Source: Thalassovita sp. (lineage in GTDB: Bacteria > Pseudomonadota > Alphaproteobacteria > Rhodobacterales > Rhodobacteraceae). From it: DNA of 64,000 bases. Where the stretch lies: the NCBI GenBank assembly GCA_029212905.1, contig JARGPB010000003.1, positions 126,562 to 190,561 on the forward strand, given 5' to 3'. The position numbers and the translations under genes are program-made. Below, one piece after another: positions 25,934-36,772 of this stretch (within the stretch, counting starts at the first letter, position 1; each line of letters starts with the position of its first letter). The notes under the pieces are model-generated. The model did not search any database. It was not told the origin of the DNA and saw nothing but the letters and a program-made list of their open reading frames with translations.

Positions 25934-27880
25934 ATGAGTCTCCCGCATGGTTTCCTGGATGAATTACGCACACGCACCAGCCTGTCTCAGGTGGTGGGGC
26001 GCAAGGTCATGTGGGACACGCGAAAATCCAATCAGGGTAAGGGCGACATGTGGGCGCCATGCCCCTTTCATCAGGAAAAATCCGCGTCTTTTCATGTAGA
26101 TGACCGCAAGGGATTTTATTACTGCTTTGGGTGTCACGCCAAGGGTGACGCGATCAATTTCGTGCAGGAAACCGAGAATGTCGGCTTTATGGAAGCGGTT
26201 GAGATTCTGGCCCGCGAGGCTGGAATGCCGATTCCCAAATCCGATCCACGCGCCCAAGCCAAGGCCGACCGACGCACCCAATTGGCCGAAGTCATGGAGC
26301 ACGCGACCCAGTTTTTCCGTCTCCAACTGAAACGCGCCGTGGCCGAAGAGGCCCGCGCTTACCTGACCCGCCGCGGCCTGTCCGAAGCGACGCAGGACAG
26401 ATTCAGCATCGGGTTCGCGCCGGATGGCTGGCAGAATCTGTGGGATCATTTGACCGGCAAAGGCGTGTCCGAAGATTTGATCCTTGGGGCGGGTCTGGCC
26501 AAGGCTTCGACCAAAGGCAAACGGCCCTATGATGTGTTCCGCAACCGGATCATGTTCCCGATCCGTGATGCGCGCGGGCGCTGCATTGCCTTTGGCGGTC
26601 GGGCAATGGACCCGAATGACAACGCTAAGTATCTGAACTCGCCCGAAACCGAACTGTTCGACAAGGGGAACAGCCTTTATAATCACGGCCCGGCGCGTGA
26701 AGGTGCAGGCAAAGGCCAGATCCTGATCGTCGCCGAAGGCTATATGGATGTGATTGCCCTGTCCGAGGCCGGGTTCGCAGCGTCTGTCGCGCCTTTGGGG
26801 ACAGCGATTACCGAAAATCAGTTGCAGCTGTTGTGGCGGATCTCGCCCGAGCCAATCATCGCGTTGGATGGGGACACAGCGGGGATACGCGCTGCGATGC
26901 GCGTGATTGATCTGGCGTTGCCATTGCTGGAGGCTGGTAAATCCCTGCGGTTCGCCTTGATGCCCGAAGGCATGGACCCCGACGATCTGATCCGTGCCAA
27001 GGGGGCCGGGGCCGTCCAACAGGTTCTGGATGCAGCAATTCCGATGGTCACTCTGCTGTGGCAGCGCGAAACTGAGGGCAAGAATTTCGACAGCCCCGAA
27101 CGCAAAGCCGCCCTGGACAAGGCCCTGCGCGAGAAGATCAAGCTGATCCGGGATCCCTCGATCCGGGCACATTACGGCCAAGCGATCAAGGACATGCGCT
27201 GGGATCTGTTCGGGCAATCCCGCAAGCGCAGCACTGCGTTTCGTCAGGACTGGCGCAAGTCGGCGACGCCGATCCCGGTTTCCAGTACGCGCAAATCGGC
27301 GCTTGTGGCCTCGGGGGAGCATGTCGAGGACCGCTTGCGCGAGGCGGTGATCCTGGCCACGCTTATCCGCACGCCGTCGATCATTCTGGAGTTCGAAACC
27401 GAGATTGAGACAATGGAATGCATCGATGCCGATCACGGGTTGATCCGGGATTTGCTGTTGCGCGAAGGTCACGGCGCCGAGCCGTTTGAGATCGAAGAGC
27501 GGATTGCCATGGCAATGGGCCCCGAAGGGCTTGAAAGCCTCTTTGCGCTTCCCCATGTGGCGATTACACCGACGATCCGACGCGCAGGAAACCAAGAGGC
27601 CGCCCGGATGACGGTGGCAGAAGAACTTGCCAAAATGAAAGCCTACCGGGGATTGAGCGCCGAGATTGCAGAGGCCGAGGAAGAGCTGTCAGGCGTGGCA
27701 GACGAAGCCGTCACCTGGCGATTGCATCAAGCCACTGAAACCCATAATCGCGCTCTGCGCAGCCAGAACGAAGACAAGGCAGAATACGACGTCGGCAAGA
27801 ACGGAGCGCGAATCAATCGTGACGAACGCGCCGCGTTGGACGATCTGTTAGGCAAAATATCCTTCTCGAAACGACGTTAA
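25934..27880 (+). CDS. dnaG: DNA primase
   Basis: 648 residues; it makes RNA primers for replication. N-terminal zinc ribbon: CPFHQEKSASFHV then YCFGCHAKGD (about residues 40-65). TOPRIM catalytic motifs: VAEGYMDV and ALDGDTAGIRAA (about 266-325). The C-terminal DnaB-interaction domain is present. A weak ribosome site precedes the ATG. It is followed by rpoD, the classical rpsU-dnaG-rpoD macromolecular synthesis order without rpsU. Confidence 0.97.
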   Translation: MSLPHGFLDELRTRTSLSQVVGRKVMWDTRKSNQGKGDMWAPCPFHQEKSASFHVDDRKGFYYCFGCHAKGDAINFVQETENVGFMEAVEILAREAGMPIPKSDPRAQAKADRRTQLAEVMEHATQFFRLQLKRAVAEEARAYLTRRGLSEATQDRFSIGFAPDGWQNLWDHLTGKGVSEDLILGAGLAKASTKGKRPYDVFRNRIMFPIRDARGRCIAFGGRAMDPNDNAKYLNSPETELFDKGNSLYNHGPAREGAGKGQILIVAEGYMDVIALSEAGFAASVAPLGTAITENQLQLLWRISPEPIIALDGDTAGIRAAMRVIDLALPLLEAGKSLRFALMPEGMDPDDLIRAKGAGAVQQVLDAAIPMVTLLWQRETEGKNFDSPERKAALDKALREKIKLIRDPSIRAHYGQAIKDMRWDLFGQSRKRSTAFRQDWRKSATPIPVSSTRKSALVASGEHVEDRLREAVILATLIRTPSIILEFETEIETMECIDADHGLIRDLLLREGHGAEPFEIEERIAMAMGPEGLESLFALPHVAITPTIRRAGNQEAARMTVAEELAKMKAYRGLSAEIAEAEEELSGVADEAVTWRLHQATETHNRALRSQNEDKAEYDVGKNGARINRDERAALDDLLGKISFSKRR

Positions 27881-27891
27881 TGGTCGTTTCG
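27867..27891 (+). terminator. Hairpin at the dnaG stop codon
   Basis: Nine-base perfect stem CGAAACGAC / GTCGTTTCG with the TAA stop in its seven-base loop. No T run follows, so it may act as a processing or attenuation hairpin between dnaG and rpoD rather than a full terminator. Confidence 0.5.
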
Positions 27892-28019
27892 CAGAGGAAA
27901 AGAGAAAGAAATCAGGTTACACGGGTGTCCGAATCACTCAGACGCGCTAATGATTCGGTCCAGCGAATCACCGACGACCTAGAGTAACTGCAAGAACTCG
28001 CACCGTGCAGGAGTAGTAC

Positions 28020-30011
<1,992 letters not shown>

Positions 30012-30040
30012 TGTAACGACACCCACAGATCAAACAGAAA

Positions 30041-30078
30041 TGGGTCGCGACTTCGCTGAGGTCGCGACCCATTTTTTT
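30041..30078 (+). terminator. rpoD intrinsic terminator
   Basis: Perfect 11-base stem TGGGTCGCGAC / GTCGCGACCCA, nine-base loop, then seven T. A long open frame runs straight out of its T tract (see 30071-30700). Confidence 0.95.
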
Positions 30079-30700
30079 ACGGTCTTTTGGTTTCAATGAT
30101 ATTCCGTTCGAGCCGAATGGCTATACTACCTTCCCGGACTTTCTTGTTGATGGAAAGATAGCGGTCGAAGTCACTCGGCTGAATAAATTCGTTGACCCAG
30201 GCGGGAAAAAGCCGGATTTCACGAGCCATTTTGTCCCATTCTGGAAGAAAATAAAACAAGCCGTCGATAGCGCTATTCTGCCTGTAGATGGAGGAGATTA
30301 CCATCTGTCAATTGAAGTAAGTGTTCCAATTTACCGACGGGAATGCCTAAATACCCTCAATGACCTATTGCAAGAAATCGCAATGGAGAGAGTTTACACG
30401 TTGGAACCGATCCAATTGGCTGACGGTGTTCTATTGACACTTTATAGATACGAGGAAGCGCAGCCAGGAATTGCGTTGGGCAGTGTAGTACCAATAGACA
30501 AGGCTGGCGGGGGTGTGCGTGACCTGATGGAGCAAGTGACCGCTGCATTGGGTAAAAAAGCTTTGGCTTTGGAAAAATGCGAAACAGAGTACGAAGAAGT
30601 ATGGATCGCCGTAGCAGATGGTCCCTGTACCGCGTTCCCGGACCTAAGTTTCCGATCTTTTGTAATTAAATTGGTTCCATCGGCGAATTTACAAATTTGA
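30071..30700 (+). pseudogene. Start-less reading frame of 209 codons, probable 5'-truncated foreign gene
   Basis: The frame stays open from just after the rpoD stop to TAG-free position 30697 without any in-frame ATG or GTG before codon 106. The protein looks real: SFGFNDIPFEPNGY, then PDFLVDGKIAVEVTRLN, which resembles a PD-(D/E)XK nuclease-like core, and a C-terminal half with WIAVADGPC. The DNA has lower G+C than its neighbours. It either lost its start when it joined the rpoD terminator or uses a rare ATT at 30071, which has GAGG nine bases upstream. An internal TTG at 30368 would give only 110 residues. Family not identified. Confidence 0.6.
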
Positions 30701-30970
30701 TATTGGTTGACATGGGCCAGCCTGAGAAAAGCAGATTTCTTTTCCCCAAATAGACACCAGGTGCCCTGTATCGGGCAGCGCCTGTGGAGGATCAGCACTT
30801 GGACGACCCGATGAAAACTACCTTCTGCAATTCGATCCGCGGGTATGTGTTTTGTGAATTCTACGACAGCGCGGCCTATTGGGTAGACGTATTCGGATTT
30901 TTCTATGGCATTGCTTGTCTATTGGCGGGTAGATCGCTAACAATTGCAGTGTTTGTTATTGGAGTGGACG

Positions 30971-31378
30971 ATGAAAGTCTCGACAAAGTTTGCCGCTTTT
31001 GCGCTATCGGTTTTGGTGACGGTTCCAGCTCAGGCCAGGAATTTTGAGTATTATCTAGAGACTAACCCTCTGCCCGGCGGGCAGGAATTCGAGGTATTGA
31101 ACCGACCGGGTACAGGCCCCGCGTTGTTCTGGTGCGGCGCGGGCACTCATGCGTTCCGCCAACTTGGGCTGGGCCACAACGACAGAATTTATCTGGTTCA
31201 GGGACGGGCACCTTCGGTGACGCAACCAGGCTGGAGCGCCGTGACGTTTACTGTCGATCCTAATCATCCCGTTGTGGGAACCTATCAGGATGAAAGTTGG
31301 TCTGTGTCGATCAAGGACCCAGGTTACAAAATGTCAGTCGACAGCGCTCGGCAATTTTGCTTTGAGAAAATGTCGTGA
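30971..31378 (+). CDS. Small secreted protein of unknown function
   Basis: 135 residues with a signal peptide (MKVSTKFAAFALSVLVTVPAQA). The mature part has two cysteines (ALFWCGAGTHAF; ARQFCFEKM), probably a disulfide, and NPLPGGQEFEVLNRPGTGPA, a pattern I recall from unnamed Rhodobacteraceae proteins. GGAG six bases upstream sets the start at 30971. The 270 bases before it are A+T-rich and hold a TTGACA near 30708 but no gene I can support. Confidence 0.72.
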   Translation: MKVSTKFAAFALSVLVTVPAQARNFEYYLETNPLPGGQEFEVLNRPGTGPALFWCGAGTHAFRQLGLGHNDRIYLVQGRAPSVTQPGWSAVTFTVDPNHPVVGTYQDESWSVSIKDPGYKMSVDSARQFCFEKMS

Positions 31379-31413
31379 TAGATAGCTGACGCCCTTGCCT
31401 GTTGAGGAACGAC

Positions 31414-31830
31414 GTGCAAACCACTTTCTCCATCCAGACCCGCGGGCAGGGGCTTTATGAGTTTACCCGCGATGTGACCCGCTGGACCTCGGGGCATGGC
31501 GGCGCGCTGTTGACGCTGTTTGTCCGCCATACCTCGTGCAGCCTGTTGATACAGGAAAACGCGGACCCAGAGGTCCAGACCGATCTGCGCAATTTCTTTG
31601 CGCGGTTGGTGCCGCCCACGTCTGATCCCAGCATGTCCTACCTGACCCACACCTACGAAGGCCCGGACGACATGCCTGCCCATATCAAAGCCGCAATGAT
31701 GCCGGTCAGCCTGTCCATTCCCGTGGCAGGCGGACGCCCGGTTTTGGGCAGTTGGCAGGGGATCTACCTGTTCGAGCATCGCGACCATCCGCACACGCGT
31801 CAGGTGGTGGCGCATCTTTCGAAAGACTGA
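31414..31830 (+). CDS. yjbQ: YjbQ family protein (UPF0047)
   Basis: 138 residues. The UPF0047 fold is a small trimeric barrel reported to have weak thiamine-phosphate synthase activity. Motifs: LFVRHTSCSLLIQENADP, DDMPAHIKAAM, GSWQGIYLFEHR. A GTG start at 31414 is preferred to the TTG at 31402 because GAGG lies six bases before the GTG. Physiological role unclear. Confidence 0.9.
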   Translation: MQTTFSIQTRGQGLYEFTRDVTRWTSGHGGALLTLFVRHTSCSLLIQENADPEVQTDLRNFFARLVPPTSDPSMSYLTHTYEGPDDMPAHIKAAMMPVSLSIPVAGGRPVLGSWQGIYLFEHRDHPHTRQVVAHLSKD

Positions 31831-31959
31831 CCTCATCCCCTTAATCTAGCGGTGTAATTTCCCCTCTACCCAAACCCTAGAGGCTGGCCTATAGTGGCTG
31901 TGGATAAGTTGGGAACAAACCCAACACCCAAGAGGCGGTGAAGAAAGAGAGGACCGGCA

Positions 31960-32427
31960 ATGCGTTGCCCGTTTTGCGGAAATATCGACACTCAGGTCAA
32001 AGATTCACGCCCCGCGGAGGATCACGTATCGATCCGACGTCGCCGGTTTTGCCCGGCCTGTGGGGGACGGTTTACCACCTATGAACGTGTGCAATTGCGC
32101 GATCTGGTGGTCATAAAATCCAACGGTCGACGCGAAGATTTCGACCGGGATAAGCTGGAGCGCTCGATCCGGATTTCGATGCAGAAACGCCCGGTTGAAC
32201 CCGAGCGCATCGACCAGATGATCAGCGGCATCGTTCGACGGCTGGAAAGCATGGGCGAAACGGACATCCCATCGAAAACCATCGGTGAGATCGTGATGGA
32301 GGCCCTGGCCCGCATCGACACTGTGTCCTACGTCAGATTTGCCAGCGTTTACAAGAACTTCCAGGCGGCGGGTGACTTTGATAAGTTCGTGTCAGAGCTG
32401 CGCCCAAGCGAGCCTTCCGAAGAGTGA
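31960..32427 (+). CDS. nrdR: Transcriptional repressor NrdR
   Basis: 155 residues. The zinc ribbon is CPFCGN (near 3) and CPACG (near 31); the ATP-cone domain begins VVIKSNGRREDFDRDKL. It represses ribonucleotide reductase genes in response to dATP/ATP. GAGAGG precedes the ATG. Its stop overlaps the ribD GTG start. A sequence TGTGGATAA, an exact DnaA-box match in reverse, lies at 31899-31907 upstream. Confidence 0.97.
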   Translation: MRCPFCGNIDTQVKDSRPAEDHVSIRRRRFCPACGGRFTTYERVQLRDLVVIKSNGRREDFDRDKLERSIRISMQKRPVEPERIDQMISGIVRRLESMGETDIPSKTIGEIVMEALARIDTVSYVRFASVYKNFQAAGDFDKFVSELRPSEPSEE

Positions 32428-33524
32428 GTAACGACCTGCGTTACATGCGACTGGCTCTGTCATTGGGGCGGCGCGGTCAGGGGAATACCTGGCCGAACCC
32501 TGCGGTGGGCTGTGTTGTTGTGCAAGGGAACCGAATTGTTGGCCGTGGCTGGACACAGCCCGGCGGGCGCCCGCATGCAGAGCCGCAGGCGTTGGCTCAG
32601 GCGGGGGCGCTGGCGAATGGCGCCACGGCTTATGTGACGCTGGAGCCCTGCGCGCATCATGGGGCCACTCCGCCCTGTGCCGAGGCTTTGATTGCGGCGG
32701 GGGTGGCGCGTGTCGTTTCGCCTCTGGCGGACAATGATCCGCGCGTGTCAGGGCAGGGGTTCGCCATGCTGCGCGCTGCGGGGATTACGGTGGATACGGG
32801 CCTGTTAGCGGATGAGGCAGCACATGATCACGCCGGATTTTTCCTGCGAAATGATGATGGGCGCCCTTGGCTGACGTTGAAACTGGCCAGCAGCTTTGAC
32901 GGTCGGATCGCGACGGCCTCGGGCGAAAGCCAGTGGATCACGGCACCGCCGGCCCGCCATTTGGTACAGGCACAGCGGGCATGTCATGACGCGGTCATGG
33001 TAGGGGCAGGGACGGCCCGCGCGGATGATCCGTCCTTAACCGTGCGCGACTTTACCCCGGCACGTCAGCCCGTGCGCGTGGTCATTTCCCGACATCTGGA
33101 TTTGCCGTTGATGGGTAATCTGGCCCGCACCGCGCAGGAAATTCCGGTGTGGATTTGCCACGGGCCGAACCCCGACCCGATGCTGCGATCAGCTTGGGAG
33201 GGGCTTGGCGCGACCTTGTTGGAATGCAGGCTACAGGGGCGCCAGATTGATCCGGCCTCGGTACTGGAGACGCTGGGAAAGCAGGGCCTGACCCGTGTGT
33301 TCTGCGAAGGCGGAGGGATGCTGGCGGCGTCCTTGCTGAGCGCGAACCTGGTGGATGAATTGGTCGGGTTTACTGCTGGTCTGGCGTTGGGGGCCGAAGG
33401 CCGTCCGGCGCTGGGTGCGCTGGGTCTGGGGCATCTGTCCGAGGCCACGCGCTTTGATCTGATCGAAACCCGCGCGATCGGCCCGGATGTGCTGCATCGG
33501 TGGCAGCGGCCGCGCCTGAGCTGA
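32424..33524 (+). CDS. ribD: Bifunctional pyrimidine deaminase/reductase RibD
   Basis: 366 residues. The N-terminal deaminase has the zinc motif PHAEPQAL and PCAHHGATPPC; the C-terminal reductase has SFDGRIATASGESQWI and EGGGML. It carries out two steps of riboflavin synthesis. GTG start overlapping nrdR by four bases (GTGA). The next riboflavin gene on this strand, ribE, is 4.7 kb away because three capsule genes on the other strand intervene. Confidence 0.96.
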   Translation: MSNDLRYMRLALSLGRRGQGNTWPNPAVGCVVVQGNRIVGRGWTQPGGRPHAEPQALAQAGALANGATAYVTLEPCAHHGATPPCAEALIAAGVARVVSPLADNDPRVSGQGFAMLRAAGITVDTGLLADEAAHDHAGFFLRNDDGRPWLTLKLASSFDGRIATASGESQWITAPPARHLVQAQRACHDAVMVGAGTARADDPSLTVRDFTPARQPVRVVISRHLDLPLMGNLARTAQEIPVWICHGPNPDPMLRSAWEGLGATLLECRLQGRQIDPASVLETLGKQGLTRVFCEGGGMLAASLLSANLVDELVGFTAGLALGAEGRPALGALGLGHLSEATRFDLIETRAIGPDVLHRWQRPRLS

Positions 33525-33529
33525 CGGCG

Positions 33530-35539
33530 CTAGCGCCAAAGATGCGCGAAACCGGCGAAAACCCCCTGTAATTTGGCCAATAGCCGTAGACCTCTTCCGC
33601 GGGGGGCGTTCTGATCATGGGCCAGCCGTTCTGCGGCGACCTCAACTGGGCAGGCCAGTCCTGTTATCGGATCATGGTAGCGCGGATAATCAATTAATAC
33701 CGCGTGGATCAGGCCTTCGAGCGGGACTTGTATCTGGCGGCGGGCGGGAATGTCGCCCAGATCGCGTGTCAGTCCCCAACCGGCATAGAACGGGGCCCCC
33801 AGCGTCACGACTTTGACCCCCCGCAACAGCGCCTCGAACCCCAGGGTCGACGTCATCGTCCAGACCTCATCGACCTGCGCCAGTACAGCGACCGGATCGG
33901 CCTGTGTCAGCACCAGATCGGCCAGCCCCGAGGCGTCAATCGCGCCGGGGCGCAACCCGGCCTCGACATCGGGGTGCGGTTTATAGAGGATCACCGCGTC
34001 GGGATTGGCCTTCCGGGCGGTCTGGAGCAGGTCCAGGTTTGTGCGCACCTGACCCGCACCGAATTGGATCGAGGCATCATCCTCCACCTGCCCAGGAACC
34101 AGAATGCGCTGTCCGTCGGGCAGTGGGGGCAGGGTGCCGCCCTGATTGTATTTGCTCAGCCCGTCGCGGGTGATGGTGTCGATCAAGTCCCGCACCCGAT
34201 CTATCTGATCGCCACGCAGGGAAACCCGTTTGCTGATCCAGTGCTCCAGGCGGCTGGGCCGGGTCGGATCATAGTAAATGCCCAGATCATCGCAAACCAG
34301 GCTGATCGGTGGCACCAGCTGGGCGCCCAACCCGCGCGACCGCAGGAACCCGTCCTCTATGCGGATGGCATCCGGGGCGGCGCCCGATTTGCCTGCCCAG
34401 ACCATATGGCGGCGGGAGCCCCTGGGCGGGGTCTTGGCGAATTTGATCGCGTGGTCCGAGCCGAAAAAGGCATTCAGCGGTTTGCGTTTCCACAGGCGCA
34501 TTCCAGTGGCCTGCCACCCGTGCCGATCCTCGCGCCAGGCGCGGGTGCGGGCCTCGAGCCCGTCGATGACCTCCTCAAGCTCACAAAGGGTATCGCGATA
34601 GGGATCGTACCACACCGGATAGAGGACCATCGCAGCCGCGAACAGTTGCGCACGGGTCAAAGACCGATGGCGGCGGGGGATAAGATGGGTGTCTTCGGTC
34701 AAATCCCAACCTGCATAGAAGGGCTTGCCAAAGACGCGGGGGCGGTGGCCTGCCAGGATGGCCTCGAACCCCATTTGCGAGGACACAACATAGACCTTGA
34801 GCGCGCCTTCTAGCAGGGTCCAAGGGCTGACCGGGGTGTCGCACAAGGTGATCCGGTCGGTTGTATCCTCGGCACTGAAATAACCCGCGCGAAACCCTTG
34901 TTCTGTTTCTGGATGGGTCTTGATGACGATGCGGGCGTCGGGGTTTTCTTCTTGCGCGCAATACAGCATTTCGCGAAAGGCATTGGCATCCGCGCCGCCC
35001 TTGGTGACGCTGGCGTCGCCGCGTGTCTGGTCGATCACCAGAATATATCCGGGGGCGGGCGGTATGGCGTCGGGGTCGTGCCCCGCGTATTTGCTTAGAT
35101 CCGCCTCGCGCAGGCGTTCGATACAGGCACGCGCGCGGTTCAGAAGATGAGCATCATCCAAGGGGTGGGTCGCCAGAATCTGTTCCAGTTCGGATGCCTG
35201 AGCGGGGTCGTAATGCATTCCCTTGTGGTCGATCAGCAGGCCAATGGGCGGCTCTCCGGCGCGACCGGGGCGCAAGGACCGCAGAAAAGCGTCCTCGATC
35301 CGCACGATGCCCGCACCTGTTTCCTGCGCGACGGCTTCGCCCCTGGCGGCGTATTTGGTATGGCCCCACACGCCAATCAGATCATCTTGGCCGGGCTTGA
35401 ACAGCTGCAGATCATAGCCCGCCAATGACAGGATGCGGCGAATACGGCTCTGCGTCAGAAAGCCCGCATTGAAATACGCAAGCCGCCGCGAAGTTTCCCT
35501 CGCGGCGGCTGTTTCATGTCTTTCGGAACGCAAGGGCAT
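33530..35539 (-). CDS. kpsC: Capsule polysaccharide Kdo-transferase KpsC-like
   Basis: 669 residues with two related halves, as in KpsC, which adds the alternating beta-Kdo linker to the lipid anchor of group 2 capsules. The repeated signature is seen twice: RIEDAFLRSLRPG...GLLIDHKGMHYDP near residues 100-140, and RIEDGFLRSRGLG...SLVCDDLGIYYDP in the second half. Each half also carries a glycine-rich FGKPFYAGW / LGAPFYAGW motif. The start at 35539 overlaps the previous gene's stop by one base (TAATG). Confidence 0.92.
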   Translation of the reverse strand: MPLRSERHETAAARETSRRLAYFNAGFLTQSRIRRILSLAGYDLQLFKPGQDDLIGVWGHTKYAARGEAVAQETGAGIVRIEDAFLRSLRPGRAGEPPIGLLIDHKGMHYDPAQASELEQILATHPLDDAHLLNRARACIERLREADLSKYAGHDPDAIPPAPGYILVIDQTRGDASVTKGGADANAFREMLYCAQEENPDARIVIKTHPETEQGFRAGYFSAEDTTDRITLCDTPVSPWTLLEGALKVYVVSSQMGFEAILAGHRPRVFGKPFYAGWDLTEDTHLIPRRHRSLTRAQLFAAAMVLYPVWYDPYRDTLCELEEVIDGLEARTRAWREDRHGWQATGMRLWKRKPLNAFFGSDHAIKFAKTPPRGSRRHMVWAGKSGAAPDAIRIEDGFLRSRGLGAQLVPPISLVCDDLGIYYDPTRPSRLEHWISKRVSLRGDQIDRVRDLIDTITRDGLSKYNQGGTLPPLPDGQRILVPGQVEDDASIQFGAGQVRTNLDLLQTARKANPDAVILYKPHPDVEAGLRPGAIDASGLADLVLTQADPVAVLAQVDEVWTMTSTLGFEALLRGVKVVTLGAPFYAGWGLTRDLGDIPARRQIQVPLEGLIHAVLIDYPRYHDPITGLACPVEVAAERLAHDQNAPRGRGLRLLAKLQGVFAGFAHLWR

Positions 35540-36678
35540 TAGCCCCCGGAAACGCCCAGAGACGAGAGCGAGCTGACCGTATTCAGCGATCCAAAGGCTG
35601 CGGCGATCGTTTTGTCCCACTGGGTGAACGGCGCCTCGGTGACATAGAGCGTATCCTCGTCCCGGACGGCGAAATCGCGGGCCATGAACATGCCGTTGGG
35701 TTTGGTCAGGTCCAGCACGTAGACCATGCGTTGCGCACCTTCCAGATCGTTGCGACCCAGTACCTGGTTGGCAATTTCGGCCGGTTCGTTGCGGAAGACG
35801 AACACACCAGTCGGGTCTGCGGCCGTCGGAACCAGACCGCCCACCTGAGCAATCGCCTCGATGGCCGAGACGGTTTTGCTTTCGAAATTCACGCGGCTCT
35901 GAGCCCCGGTGGCGCCCAGAGCGGTGAACGAACGGGTGTCGCCCTCGACCAGGATGCGGTCGCCGCCACGCAGGGCGATGTCCAGCTCGGGGTGTTTGTA
36001 CAGGTCTTGTAGCCAGATTTTGCCAGTCGTCTTGCCACGGATCACGGTGATCTGTGCGATGTCGGGTTCAATCGTTACGCCGCCAGCGCGGGCCAGCATG
36101 GTCGCCAGCGTGCGGGTCGGGCGCTCGATGGCGAATACGCCTTGGGCTCCGACAGATCCGACCAGAGACACGGTCGATCCATCCCCAGCCAGGCGTCGGA
36201 CTTGAACCTGAGGGTCTGGAGTCTGGTCTTCCAGCTTTTTGGTGATGATCCGGCGCAGGGCCTCGGGGGTGTTGCCCGCCGCGCGGATGCGACCGGCGTA
36301 GGGCACAAAGATAAAGCCCGAACCGTCCACCTGCACCTCTTCCAGAGAGGTGGAATTCGATGCTGCGCCGGATAGCAGCCCGTCCTCGACGTTCTCCCAG
36401 ATGGTCAGGCCCAGCGTGTCACCGGGACGCACAATGTCCGACCCCAGTTGAGAGGCGCGGACAAATTGGTTCGAGAATCCCAACGCAGGCACCACAGATG
36501 TGGCGCGCGTGACGCGGTCGTTGACGGATACGACGAATGCATCGCCTTCGCGTTGGACGGAACCGGCGTAAATTTCGCGTTTCGTGGGGCCTGTGCGGGG
36601 CAGCCCGCAGGCTGCAACCACGGCTACAATAGCCAAAAGGGCGACAGACTTCGCCCGGCGAGTCGCTTGGGTTTTCAC
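35539..36678 (-). CDS. Capsule polysaccharide export lipoprotein (Wza/KpsD family)
   Basis: 379 residues. GTG start with GAGGAG upstream. A lipoprotein signal ends AIVAVVAACGLP. The Poly_export domain contains VRPGDTLGLTIWEN and VDGSGFIFVPYAGRIRAAG (about 80-140), followed by SLBB-like repeats (VSLVGSVGAQGVFAI; DIALRGGDRILVEGD). It forms or belongs to the outer-membrane export channel. Co-transcribed with kpsC. An inverted repeat ACCGGA-A-TCCGGT lies at 36730-36742 upstream. Confidence 0.9.
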   Translation of the reverse strand: MKTQATRRAKSVALLAIVAVVAACGLPRTGPTKREIYAGSVQREGDAFVVSVNDRVTRATSVVPALGFSNQFVRASQLGSDIVRPGDTLGLTIWENVEDGLLSGAASNSTSLEEVQVDGSGFIFVPYAGRIRAAGNTPEALRRIITKKLEDQTPDPQVQVRRLAGDGSTVSLVGSVGAQGVFAIERPTRTLATMLARAGGVTIEPDIAQITVIRGKTTGKIWLQDLYKHPELDIALRGGDRILVEGDTRSFTALGATGAQSRVNFESKTVSAIEAIAQVGGLVPTAADPTGVFVFRNEPAEIANQVLGRNDLEGAQRMVYVLDLTKPNGMFMARDFAVRDEDTLYVTEAPFTQWDKTIAAAFGSLNTVSSLSSLGVSGG

Positions 36679-36772
36679 TGCTCTGGTCTCCTCGACCTAT
36701 TTTTCTGCCTCAAGTATTTTCTTTAACCTACCGGAATCCGGTTCAGAAATCCAGCGCTACAGGTTGTGTTCT

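Noticed and set aside
25964..27595. 543-codon open frame opposite dnaG
   Set aside because: Same bias; composition is His/Arg/Gly-rich without any recognisable domain.
30784..31047. 87-codon frame before the small secreted protein gene
   Set aside because: Overlaps the better supported signal-peptide gene at 30971 and shows no family features.
31402..31830. TTG start for yjbQ at 31402
   Set aside because: GAGG at 31404-31407 would lie inside the gene; it fits the GTG at 31414 instead.
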